From positions 372,001 to 436,000 of the forward strand of contig JACQEZ010000001.1 of NCBI GenBank assembly GCA_016200325.1: a stretch of DNA of 64,000 nt, written 5' to 3'. The position numbers and the translations under genes were made by a program. The notes under the pieces were generated by a model. The model saw only the letters and a list, made by a program, of their open reading frames with translations. It did not search any database and was not told the DNA's origin. Source of the DNA: Candidatus Manganitrophaceae bacterium (GTDB lineage: Bacteria > Nitrospirota > Nitrospiria > SBBL01 > Manganitrophaceae). Below, piece after piece: positions 35,556-43,964 of this stretch. The first letter of the stretch is position 1. Each line of letters starts with the position of its first letter.

Positions 35556-35640
35556 CACCGCTTTCACTCCGTCCTTGCCGCTTGTGCGCCGCGGTTCCCC
35601 GCAGGGTACGAAAGCGGGAAGGACAACTTGCGAACGCTTT

Positions 35641-37524
35641 CTATCTCAACACCGTCACCACCGCCGCAATCTGTTCCCGGAACATCAGGTAAAGGTTGAC
35701 GAGGAAAAAGATTCCGACGATCAGGATCATCGCATAGTTGTGGACCGAGCCGGTCTGCAGACGGCGGAAGATCCGCGCCGCCGCATGGTTGGCATATCCG
35801 ATCATGTTAATAAAGCCATAGACAACATGATTCTCAACAAAATTTGAGAAGCCGCTTCCGCTGAAGATGCCGCGGCCGATCGCGTTGACCGCGCCGTCGA
35901 TCACCCCGACGTCAAACCGGCGGCAGAGGGCGACGAAGCGCTTCATCGGCTGGATGACGACATTCTGGTACGCTTCGGTGATGAACGCTTCCCAGGCGGC
36001 GATCGGATTGTTCGCGGTCCAGAGGAGCGCCCGTCCCCCCATCCGATAGAACCAGTCGGTGTCGAGCGAGATCGTCGGCTCCGGATCGAGCTTCTTCAAG
36101 AGCAAGAAAAAGCCGAGCGCGGTGAAGAGGAGCATCTGGAGCGCCCCCCACACGTGATCGGCGGTGTAGGGGTGATAGTCGACCGGATGAGGAAGGAGAT
36201 TGTAGAGGGTCCCGGGGACGACCCCGATGGCGACGCAGAGAAAGGCGCCGATCCCCATCGCGACCAGCATGTTCTTCGGCGGCTCATGCGCCTTGATCCC
36301 GGCATCTTTCGCAAAGAAGATATACCAGGGGAGCTTCAGCCCGGTATGGAGGAACGTTCCGGCGGAGGCGAGGGTCAAAAGGAGATAGGCCCAGGCGATA
36401 TGCGCTTCGCCCGCCGCGGAGACAACCATCGACTTGCTGACGAACCCGGAGAAGAGGGGAAAGGCGGAAATCGAGAGACCGCCGATCATGTAAAGGGTCA
36501 TCGTGACCGGCATCGTTTTATAGAGCCCGCCGAGCTCGGTCAGCTTCTGCCGGCCGGTTACATAGATCACCGCCCCGCTCCCCATGAACAAAAGCGATTT
36601 ATAAAGGATGTGGGAGAAGGCGTGCGAGATCGCCCCATTTTGCGCCAGCTCGGTCCCCATCCCGACCCCGGCGACCATGTAGCCGACCTGGCTGATGATA
36701 TGGTAGGCGAGCAGCCGGCGGATGTCGTTCTCCAAGACGGCATAGACGACCCCGTAGAGCGCCATCGCCACCCCCATGTAGATCAGCAGCTCGGTTCCGG
36801 AGAAAGCGCGGACGAGCACATAAACCGCCGTCTTCGTCGTGAAGGCGCAGAGGAAGACCGAACCGGTGACGGTCGCCTCGGGGTAGGCGTCGGCGAGCCA
36901 AGCGTGCAGCGGCGGGACGGCGGCGTTGACGAGGAAGCCGATCAAAATCAGCCAGAAGGCGAGTCCGTGCGCCTGGTTCGGTCCGAAGGCGATCGTCTTC
37001 TGCGTCACCGCATAGACGACGATGCCGCCGAGCAGCGCGACCCCGCTGAAGGCGTGGACCAAGATATACCGGAAGCCGGGCCACCAGGCCGCTTTGCCGC
37101 GGTACCAGATCAAAAAGACCGACGAGAAGGCCATCCCCTCCCAGAAGACGAAGAGGGTGAAATAGTCTCCGGCGAAGGTGACGCCGAGCGAGCTCCCGGC
37201 ATAGACCAACGCCGCGATATGCTCGCCGTCCTGCTTCACATGGAGGGCGTAAATCATCCCGATCACCCCCATGATCGCGAAGACATAGCCGAAGACGAGA
37301 CTCATCTTGTCGACCTTCCCGAAGACAAGCTCCTGTCCAAGGAAAGGGAAGACGCCATACTGCCCGGGGGTCATCAAAAGAAGATCGAAGAAGGCGATCG
37401 CCGGGAGCGCGACGAGATACGCCTGCTTCGCCCTCCCTTTCAGGAAGGGGACCAGCACCGCGCCGAGAATCAGAATCAATCCGGGATGGATCCAGGTCAT
37501 GGTTTCCGTTTTACCTCCAACCAT
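35641..37524 (-). CDS. nuoL: NuoL/MrpD-like antiporter subunit with C-terminal lateral helix
   Basis: 627 residues. The core is an MrpD/NuoL-type antiporter domain (TM5 Glu129 in FVFWEGMAF, TM8 Lys231 in FTTKTAVYVL, TM12 Lys in GFVSKSMVV). The usual TM7 Lys is Asn200 in FLVNAAVPPLHAWL. The C-terminal 170 residues (DTDWFYR, then VIDGAVNAIGRG, then RLQTGSVHNYAMILI) match the end of NuoL, so a lateral helix that clamps the membrane arm is likely. It occupies the NuoL position in the operon. MrpD naming is possible because the core is closer to monovalent-cation antiporter subunits. An ATG at 37500 is an alternative start. Confidence 0.88.
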   Translation of the reverse strand: MVGGKTETMTWIHPGLILILGAVLVPFLKGRAKQAYLVALPAIAFFDLLLMTPGQYGVFPFLGQELVFGKVDKMSLVFGYVFAIMGVIGMIYALHVKQDGEHIAALVYAGSSLGVTFAGDYFTLFVFWEGMAFSSVFLIWYRGKAAWWPGFRYILVHAFSGVALLGGIVVYAVTQKTIAFGPNQAHGLAFWLILIGFLVNAAVPPLHAWLADAYPEATVTGSVFLCAFTTKTAVYVLVRAFSGTELLIYMGVAMALYGVVYAVLENDIRRLLAYHIISQVGYMVAGVGMGTELAQNGAISHAFSHILYKSLLFMGSGAVIYVTGRQKLTELGGLYKTMPVTMTLYMIGGLSISAFPLFSGFVSKSMVVSAAGEAHIAWAYLLLTLASAGTFLHTGLKLPWYIFFAKDAGIKAHEPPKNMLVAMGIGAFLCVAIGVVPGTLYNLLPHPVDYHPYTADHVWGALQMLLFTALGFFLLLKKLDPEPTISLDTDWFYRMGGRALLWTANNPIAAWEAFITEAYQNVVIQPMKRFVALCRRFDVGVIDGAVNAIGRGIFSGSGFSNFVENHVVYGFINMIGYANHAAARIFRRLQTGSVHNYAMILIVGIFFLVNLYLMFREQIAAVVTVLR

Positions 37525-37534
37525 TCCCAGTAGG

Positions 37535-37873
37535 TCATGGGTGGGAATGCCCTCCTTCGGTGTCGGGATCTTTCGGCGTGGCCGGGGTCTCGACGAAGTC
37601 TTCGCCCGGCGGGGCGTCGTAATAGTTCTCCCGGACCATCAGGCCGCCGGAATGTCCGATGAACTTGGAGACGATGATGATCAGGACGCAGGAGATGAAG
37701 CCGTAGAAAGAGCTAAAGGTCGGGATCGCATCCCAGGCGAAGTGCGGGTGCGCCCGGGGGATGAAGAAGTCGCCGATCACCAGGAAGGCGAGGATCGCAT
37801 AAAAGAGCCGCTTGATCGCCTTGATCCGCGCCGGATTTTCCAATACCGATTGTAGCTTTGCGCCGTAGCTCAT
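37535..37873 (-). CDS. Small membrane protein within the complex I operon
   Basis: 112 residues. A basic N-terminus (NPARIKAIKRLFYA) is followed by two membrane helices (about 22-38 and 57-75) joined by a short loop (IPRAHPHFAWDAIP) and a soluble acidic/Pro tail ending in HSHP. No complex I subunit family matches. It lies between an MrpD-like and a NuoL-like gene, 19 and 10 bases from them, so it is cotranscribed and is probably an accessory subunit or assembly factor of the extra antiporter module. Confidence 0.75.
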   Translation of the reverse strand: MSYGAKLQSVLENPARIKAIKRLFYAILAFLVIGDFFIPRAHPHFAWDAIPTFSSFYGFISCVLIIIVSKFIGHSGGLMVRENYYDAPPGEDFVETPATPKDPDTEGGHSHP

Positions 37874-37892
37874 CGTTTCGGCCCCCCATGGG

Positions 37893-39440
37893 TCATTTGA
37901 TCACCATCTTTGCGAGTGCTAAGAAATAGTCGGGGTATAATCCGACCAAAATCGAGAGGGTCGCCGTCACGACCAGCGGAACGTAGACGAACGGCGAGGC
38001 TTCGCCGAAATCTTCGTCATGACCGTCGTGGTGACCGGCCGCCATCGCCCCGACGCTCTGCGGCACCGGATGCAACGGCGCATGGCCCTGGCCATGATGC
38101 GCTTCTTCCCCTTCCGGCGACTCGAAGAAAGCGGTATAGATCACCGGAATAAAGTAGGCGGCGTTCAACAGCGTGCTCGCGAGCAGCACGAAGAGGATCG
38201 GGATCTGCCCCGCCTCGATCGATCCGACCGCAAGGTACCACTTCGTCACAAACCCCGCCACCGGCGGCACCCCGATCATGCTGAGCGCGGCGATCGAGAA
38301 AGCGGTCATCGTCCAGGGCATCTTTCGGCCGATCCCTTTCATCTGGCTGATATTCGTCTTGTGCGAGGCGACGTAAATCGACCCGGCGCAGAAGAAGAGG
38401 GTGATCTTCGAGATCGCATGGTTGGCGATATGGATGATCCCGCCGGTCATCCCGCTCGGCGACAGGAGCGCCGCGCCAAGGATGACATAGGAGAGCTGGC
38501 TGACGGTCGAGTAGGCGAGCCGCGCTTTGAGATTATCCCGCGTCAGTGCGTAAACCGACGCCATGATGATCGTGAACGAGACGAGATAGGCGGTGGCGAT
38601 TCCGAGATGCAGCTGACCCATCAACTCAACGCCGTAAACATAGAAGATCACTCGCAAGACCGAGAAGACGCCGACCTTCACCACCGCCACCGCATGGAGC
38701 AGGGCGGAGACCGGGGTCGGCGCGACCATCGCCGCCGGGAGCCACGCATGCATCGGCATGATCGCCGCTTTGGCGAAGCCATAAATGAAGAAGAAGTAAA
38801 TCAATACCAACAGCCACGGCGCTCCCTTGCCGGCGAAGAGGCCCTGCTTCGAGAACTCGAGCGTTCCGGCGATATTATAGGTCAACACAATCGCCGCGAG
38901 GAGAAAGGTCTTCGAGGCGCCGACGAGGTAGATTAAATATTTCCGCGCGCCGATGAACGACTCCGCCGTCCCCTTATGATTGACCAGCGGGAAGGTGGCG
39001 AGGCTGAGGAACTCGTAGAAGATGAAGAGGGTCAGGAGGTTGGCCGAGAAGGCGACGCCGAGGGCGGCCGAGACGCTGATCGCGAAGCAGGCGAAGTAGC
39101 GGGTCTGCTTCTTCTCGTTCGTCCCCCGCATGTAGCCGATCGAATAAAAGGTGGTGATGATCCAGAGCCCCGACGCGATCGTCGCGAAGACCATCCCGAG
39201 CGGATCGACCCGGAATTTGATGTCGAGCCCCGGCAGGAAGGTGAAGAGGGTGTATTCGAAGATCTGCCCCGAGAGGATCGCCGGCGCCATCGACATGACA
39301 ATCAAGAACTTCACGATGCCGGCGCCGATCGACCATCCTTCCCGGAGGTTCGGGTTTTTATCGGAGGCGATAATGAGACCGACCGCCACCATCGAGACGA
39401 GGACGGCGAGCAGCGGCCTGATGTCGGTGATTGCTTCCAA
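37893..39440 (-). CDS. MrpD-like antiporter subunit of complex I
   Basis: 515 residues, about 14 membrane helices. TM5 Glu in FIFYEFLSLATF, TM7 Lys in GFAKAAIMPMHAWLP, TM8 Lys in AVVKVGVF and TM12 Lys in GFVTKWYLA are all kept. Block order and loop sequences are closer to MrpD (Na+/H+ antiporter) than to NuoL/M/N. It has a His-rich loop (about 450-475). As an additional pump in the nuo operon it would bring the antiporter-like count to five. The proton or Na+ specificity is unknown. Confidence 0.9.
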   Translation of the reverse strand: MEAITDIRPLLAVLVSMVAVGLIIASDKNPNLREGWSIGAGIVKFLIVMSMAPAILSGQIFEYTLFTFLPGLDIKFRVDPLGMVFATIASGLWIITTFYSIGYMRGTNEKKQTRYFACFAISVSAALGVAFSANLLTLFIFYEFLSLATFPLVNHKGTAESFIGARKYLIYLVGASKTFLLAAIVLTYNIAGTLEFSKQGLFAGKGAPWLLVLIYFFFIYGFAKAAIMPMHAWLPAAMVAPTPVSALLHAVAVVKVGVFSVLRVIFYVYGVELMGQLHLGIATAYLVSFTIIMASVYALTRDNLKARLAYSTVSQLSYVILGAALLSPSGMTGGIIHIANHAISKITLFFCAGSIYVASHKTNISQMKGIGRKMPWTMTAFSIAALSMIGVPPVAGFVTKWYLAVGSIEAGQIPILFVLLASTLLNAAYFIPVIYTAFFESPEGEEAHHGQGHAPLHPVPQSVGAMAAGHHDGHDEDFGEASPFVYVPLVVTATLSILVGLYPDYFLALAKMVIK

Positions 39441-39507
39441 GAGAACCCCACTTTCTCTTCTGGTTTCCCCACCCTCTCACAAAGGACAAAGGAGGAGCGG
39501 ATCGTTG

Positions 39508-39810
39508 TTACCCTTTCAACAAATTAATCTCATCGACATTCGTGGTCGCCTTCTTCCGGAAGAGGACGATGATGATCGCCAAGCCGACCGCCGCTTCCGC
39601 CGCCGCGATGGTGATGATGAAGAGCGAGATGATCTGTCCGTTGACCGATTGGTAGTTGCGCGAGAAGGCGACCAGGTTGATGTTGGCGGCGTTCAGCATC
39701 AATTCGATGGCGTAGAGAATGATCAAAAAGTTCTTCCGGATCAAGACCCCGACGAGCCCGATGACGAACATCACCGTCGAGACGATCACGTAATAGGACA
39801 CCGGCACCAT
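39508..39810 (-). CDS. nuoK: NADH-quinone oxidoreductase subunit K
   Basis: 100 residues with three helices. The second helix carries ILYAIELMLNAANINLVAF with its buried Glu, and the third has AAAEAAVGLAIIIVLF with the second conserved Glu. These match MrpC/NuoK-family proton-relay residues. It starts one base from the nuoJ stop. Confidence 0.97.
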   Translation of the reverse strand: MVPVSYYVIVSTVMFVIGLVGVLIRKNFLIILYAIELMLNAANINLVAFSRNYQSVNGQIISLFIITIAAAEAAVGLAIIIVLFRKKATTNVDEINLLKG

Positions 39811-40449
39811 CTAAGCCGACCCCACTTTATGCAGCGCGCTCCGTTTCTCCTCCGAGAGGGTCTCCGGCGCGATCTTCGTCTGGCCGTTTCCGGAGGGAGA
39901 GAGCGGCACTTCCAATGGATGAGCGCCGTTTCCGCTTGCCGCCGTTCCCGTCTGGATCTGTTTGGCCAAAACGAGCGCCCCGATGATCCCGCCCAACAAG
40001 ATAATTCCGACCATTTCAAAGGGGAGGAGATACTCGTTAAATAGAGAAAGCCCGATCGCCTCGGTATTCCCGAGCGCCGGGGCGGCCGTGGCGGCCGGCA
40101 GGGTTCTTTCCAACGAGGGGGATCGGAGGAGGGCGATCAAAATCTCCGCGAGGATCACGACGCCGAAGAAGAGGGCGACCCAGAGCTGCCGGTGGATCAC
40201 CGGCTCGGTGCTTTTCAAATTCAAGAGCATCAGGACGAAGAGATAGAGGATCAACACCGCCCCGGCATAGATGATGATTTGGATGGCGGCAAGAAATTCA
40301 GCGTTTAAAAGGACAAAAAGACCGGCCACATGAAGAAAGGTGGAGAGAAGGGCGATGGTGCAGTAGACCGGATTTCGAAGGCCGATCGTCAGGACCGACG
40401 AGAAGAGGGCCATGCCGGCGAAATAGAGAAAAAATAAAAGCGGTGCCAT
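39811..40449 (-). CDS. nuoJ: NADH-quinone oxidoreductase subunit J
   Basis: 212 residues, five helices. The conserved TM3 pi-bulge region is visible: FLAAIQIIIYAGAVLILYLFV with the Tyr/Gly pair. A soluble C-terminal tail of about 50 residues (rich in Gly/Pro/Ser) exceeds the usual NuoJ length. It lies between nuoI and nuoK as in standard operons. Confidence 0.95.
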   Translation of the reverse strand: MAPLLFFLYFAGMALFSSVLTIGLRNPVYCTIALLSTFLHVAGLFVLLNAEFLAAIQIIIYAGAVLILYLFVLMLLNLKSTEPVIHRQLWVALFFGVVILAEILIALLRSPSLERTLPAATAAPALGNTEAIGLSLFNEYLLPFEMVGIILLGGIIGALVLAKQIQTGTAASGNGAHPLEVPLSPSGNGQTKIAPETLSEEKRSALHKVGSA

Positions 40450-40476
40450 TCAATCCTTGCGGTTAAAAAAGCGGTT

Positions 40477-41094
40477 TTATTCTGCCTTCGGGGCGCTGGC
40501 CGCCGGCTCCGGCTTTGTCTCCGTTTTCACCGGCTGCGGCACCGTCTCCCCATTCACATACGCCGGAAATTTGTACCGGTATTCGCGGGCGGTGTCGTCG
40601 GCTTTCTCTTGGTTGTGCGCCACGAGATAGGCTTTTGCATCGGAGTGGTACTTCTCGCCGATCTCATAGAGTTTCGGCTTGTCGAAGATCAAGCTCCGCT
40701 TGTTGTCGGTCGAGTATTCATACAGCTTCGTCATCCCGAGCGCGTTGACTGGGCAGGCCTCGACGCAGAAGCCGCAGAAGACGCACTTGGTGATGTCGAT
40801 GTCGAACGCCGTGGCGATCCGCCGGAGCACCTGTCCATCCTGGATCTCCGCGCTGACGACCTTGATGCAGTGGGACGGGCAGGCCGCTTCGCAGAGATCG
40901 CAGCCGACGCACCGCTCGGTCCCATCTTCATAACGCAGCAGACAGAGGGCGCCGCGGTGGGTGTCGGGGAGGACGAGCTTCTGATGCGGGTATTGCAGCG
41001 TGACCTCGCGGACAAACATATGTTTAAAGGTCAGCTTCATCGCCTTGGCGATTTCTTTAAAGAGGACCTTGTCGACCAGTTCGAGAAATTTCAC
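40477..41094 (-). CDS. nuoI: NADH-quinone oxidoreductase subunit I
   Basis: 205 residues. Two ferredoxin-type clusters are encoded by CVGCDLCEAACP and CVFCGFCVEACP, which carry electrons from NuoG to NuoB (N6a/N6b). An N-terminal amphipathic helix (LFKEIAKAMKLTFKHMF) attaches it to the membrane. The tail (from about residue 180) is Pro/Glu/Ala-rich. In standard operons nuoH lies directly before nuoI; here nuoG is only 10 bases upstream, leaving no room for it. Confidence 0.97.
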   Translation of the reverse strand: MKFLELVDKVLFKEIAKAMKLTFKHMFVREVTLQYPHQKLVLPDTHRGALCLLRYEDGTERCVGCDLCEAACPSHCIKVVSAEIQDGQVLRRIATAFDIDITKCVFCGFCVEACPVNALGMTKLYEYSTDNKRSLIFDKPKLYEIGEKYHSDAKAYLVAHNQEKADDTAREYRYKFPAYVNGETVPQPVKTETKPEPAASAPKAE

Positions 41095-41104
41095 AGACGC
41101 TCCG

Positions 41105-43879
41105 CTATTTCGCTTCTTCCGTCGGCGCCGGCTCCGCCGGCATCACCATCAATTGCACCTTCCAAACTTTCTCCAGGGCGACCGGCTCTTCTTTAAAATA
41201 GGGGACGCGCGTCACCGGGTCGATTGCGCCGGCGAAGAGGTCTTTTACGTTCGGCCGGTTGAAGTGGGTCGGGAAGTGGAGGACCCCCTTCGGGAGCGAC
41301 TCCGAGACTTCAGTCGTCACCTCGACCTGGCCAAGCGACGATTTGATCTTAACCGTATCACCGCTCTTCAGCCCCATCGCCTCGGCGTCGGCGGTGCCGA
41401 TATGAAGGAGCGCTTTGTCGTCGATCTTCATCAAGCCGGAATCCCGGGTGGAGAGCTTCCCGGAGTGGTAGAGCACCTGGACGAGATCGAGGGTGAAGGG
41501 GAAAGGTCCTTCCGACGGCTTCTCGGTCGGCCGGTATCGATCGGCGATCTGGGCGATGAAAGAACCCTCCGTGTAACGGGCCGGACGGGGAGCGGGTCGC
41601 TCATTTCGGAAGTAGCCGGGGACGAGCTGAGCGATCTCCTGGGCGATATCTTCCGGCCCTTTATATTGGAGCGGATGTCCCATCACTTTTGAAAGATCAC
41701 AGAAGATCTTCCAGTCGGGCCGGGCTTCGCCGCGCGGATCAAACGCCGGCGCGACACGACGGATCTTCCCTTCTACATCGGTGAAGGTCCCTTCTTTTTC
41801 GGCGGCGACGGCGGCGGGGAGGACGACATCGGCCATTTCGCCGCTCTCGGTCATGAAGGGGTCTTGGCAGACGATGAACTCGACATTCTCCAGCGCCTGC
41901 CGGACCCGCATCGAGACCGGCAGGGTCCCCAGCGGATTCTCTCCGACCAGATAGAGCGCCTTGATCTCGCCCCGCTCGGCCCGCTCCAGAATCTCAGGGA
42001 GGGTGGCCCCCCCTTCCGGCAGATCGGAATGCCAAGCGGCTCTGAACCGGGACCGTTCTTCCTCCGAGGCGTAGGCGCGTTGGCCGGGGAGGAATTCGGG
42101 GACCGCCCCCATGTCGACCGCCCCTTGCTCATTGTTTTCCTCGCAGATCGGCAGAATGCCGGCCCCTTCTTTTTCGAACAGACCGGTCAGCAATGCAAGA
42201 TCGATCAGACGGAGGACATTTTCATAGCCCCCCTGCCGCGAGACGATCCCTTCTCCCCAGATCAGCGTTCCCCGCTGCGATTGGGCGAGGAGCTCCGCCG
42301 CCTCGGCGATCTTCTCCCAGGCCAATCCGCTCTCGCGGGCGAGCGTTTCCTCGGAGAGGCCGGCCATGCTGTTTCGAAGCGCTTCGTAGGCTGCCGGATA
42401 TTTCTCGACAAAGGCCGGGAAGGCAAGCCCCTTGTCGATCACCGCTTTGACCAGCCCCTGAATGAACGCCGTCTCGCCGTGAACGGCGACCTGAAGCGGG
42501 TGGCTCGCCAGCTTCATCATGTTGCTCTGGAAGAGGTCGGCGACGATCAGCTTCGCTTCGAACCGTGATTTTGCCTCTTTGAGACGGAGCGCGGTGACCG
42601 GATTGGTCTCGGTCATGTCGTTTCGGACCATCAAGATCACATCGGAGAGGGTCATCGCTTTGTCGGTGGTGGTTGCATACCCGATCCCCAGCGTCTGTTG
42701 CAGCGCGGTGACCGAGTTCATGTGTCCATAGCGCGCGGCGGTGTCGATGTTGTTCGTCCCCAACACCGACCGCATCAGCCGCTGGAAGAGGTAGACCTCT
42801 TCGTTGGTGCAGCGCCCGGTAATCAGCCCGGCGATCGCCTGGCCGCCATGTTTCGCTTTGATCTCCATCAACCGCTTGCCGATCAGCGCGTTCGCCTTGA
42901 TCCAGGGAACCTCGGTCCAGCGGCCCTCGATCTTCATCAGAGGCCGGGAGAGGCGCGATTCGCTCTGGTTGTACTGGAACCCGAACCGGCCCCGGACGCA
43001 GGTGCCGCCATGGTCATCCCCCAGCTCGACATCGTTTCCGAACTTGCTCAGATACGAGAGCTTCGAGGTGACCCGGACGACCTTTTGCGTTTCACTTTCC
43101 AGGTGGAGCGTGCAGCCGTCGGAGCAGTAGCCGCAGGTCGTCACCGTTTTCTTCAGCTGCCAGGGCTTGAAGGCATATTTGGAGAAGCGGCTGACGATCG
43201 CGCCGACCGGGCAGACCGCCAAGCAGTCGCCGCAGAATTCGCACTGGAGGGGCACGCCACCATGGGCGCCGACGTGGGTCTTGCCGTCTTTCTTATAAAA
43301 GGTCAGGGCGTCGACCAGCTGAACCTCCTTGCAGACGTTGATGCACTGTCCGCAGAGGATGCAGCGGTTCATGTTGAAGTCGAGGACCGGGCTGCGGGTG
43401 TCTTCCGGAATCTCTTTCCGGGTTCCCTTCTTGATGTCGTAAACGCCGAGGTCGTAGGTCATGTCCTGCAGCTCGCACTTCCCGTCGGCATCGCAGACGG
43501 GGCAGTCGAGCGGGTGGACGACGAGGTGCTTTTCGATCGCTTTCTTCCGGGCGTCTTCGATCTTCTCGGTCTGGGTCTTCACGACCATTCCATGGGTGAT
43601 CTTGGCGGTGCAGGAGCGGACGTTGTTATTCTTCCCCTCGACTTCGACCAGGCAGACGCCGCAGGAGCCGAACGACGAGAAGGTATAGTGATAACACATC
43701 GCCGGGATTTGGATCCCCATCGTCCGCATCGTATCGAGCAGGAGGGAGCCTTCGGGGACGGAGATCTTTTTTCCGTCGATCGTTACATCCAACATCTTTT
43801 TCGCAGGCGCCGCCGCCGGCGCCGGTTCCGGCGCGGTCGGGATTTCAATTTTACCGGGTGCTTTGGTCTCTTCGCTCAT
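41105..43879 (-). CDS. nuoG: NADH-quinone oxidoreductase subunit G
   Basis: 924 residues. After a Pro/Ala-rich N-terminus, the 2Fe-2S ligands are C62, C73, C76 and C90; the His-ligated 4Fe-4S site is H122, C126, C129, C135. Two ferredoxin clusters follow (C173-C183, C213-C223), then an N7-like CGYCSDGC motif (C249, C252, C256, plus a later Cys). The rest is a molybdopterin-oxidoreductase fold with a C-terminal dinucleotide-binding-like domain (KSGDTVKI), related to formate dehydrogenase. nuoE and nuoF, which carry FMN and NADH binding, are not in the operon, so NuoG would receive electrons from another donor, such as ferredoxin. Catalytic Mo binding is not expected. Confidence 0.95.
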   Translation of the reverse strand: MSEETKAPGKIEIPTAPEPAPAAAPAKKMLDVTIDGKKISVPEGSLLLDTMRTMGIQIPAMCYHYTFSSFGSCGVCLVEVEGKNNNVRSCTAKITHGMVVKTQTEKIEDARKKAIEKHLVVHPLDCPVCDADGKCELQDMTYDLGVYDIKKGTRKEIPEDTRSPVLDFNMNRCILCGQCINVCKEVQLVDALTFYKKDGKTHVGAHGGVPLQCEFCGDCLAVCPVGAIVSRFSKYAFKPWQLKKTVTTCGYCSDGCTLHLESETQKVVRVTSKLSYLSKFGNDVELGDDHGGTCVRGRFGFQYNQSESRLSRPLMKIEGRWTEVPWIKANALIGKRLMEIKAKHGGQAIAGLITGRCTNEEVYLFQRLMRSVLGTNNIDTAARYGHMNSVTALQQTLGIGYATTTDKAMTLSDVILMVRNDMTETNPVTALRLKEAKSRFEAKLIVADLFQSNMMKLASHPLQVAVHGETAFIQGLVKAVIDKGLAFPAFVEKYPAAYEALRNSMAGLSEETLARESGLAWEKIAEAAELLAQSQRGTLIWGEGIVSRQGGYENVLRLIDLALLTGLFEKEGAGILPICEENNEQGAVDMGAVPEFLPGQRAYASEEERSRFRAAWHSDLPEGGATLPEILERAERGEIKALYLVGENPLGTLPVSMRVRQALENVEFIVCQDPFMTESGEMADVVLPAAVAAEKEGTFTDVEGKIRRVAPAFDPRGEARPDWKIFCDLSKVMGHPLQYKGPEDIAQEIAQLVPGYFRNERPAPRPARYTEGSFIAQIADRYRPTEKPSEGPFPFTLDLVQVLYHSGKLSTRDSGLMKIDDKALLHIGTADAEAMGLKSGDTVKIKSSLGQVEVTTEVSESLPKGVLHFPTHFNRPNVKDLFAGAIDPVTRVPYFKEEPVALEKVWKVQLMVMPAEPAPTEEAK

Positions 43880-43906
43880 TTCAATCCTGTAAGATGGAAT
43901 TTAGAC

Positions 43907-43964
43907 GTCAGGAGTCAGAATTCAGAAGGCGTGCGTTTTATTCTGACTTCTGGATTCTGTATTC
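43907..43964. repeat. Imperfect repeat between nuoD and nuoG
   Basis: An 85-base spacer contains TCAGAATTCAGAA and its near-inverse TTCTGACTTCTGGATTCTG, an iterated CAGAA/TTCTG motif. Such low-complexity palindromes often spread as small repeats. It may modulate expression of nuoG relative to nuoD. Confidence 0.5.

Noticed and set aside
34361-37533. Long plus-strand ORFs (about 440-460 codons) opposite the nuoM and nuoL genes
   Set aside because: They are antisense to well-supported complex I genes, have extreme Arg/Asp/Glu/His composition and no recognisable domain. They are shadows of the GC-rich third-codon bias.
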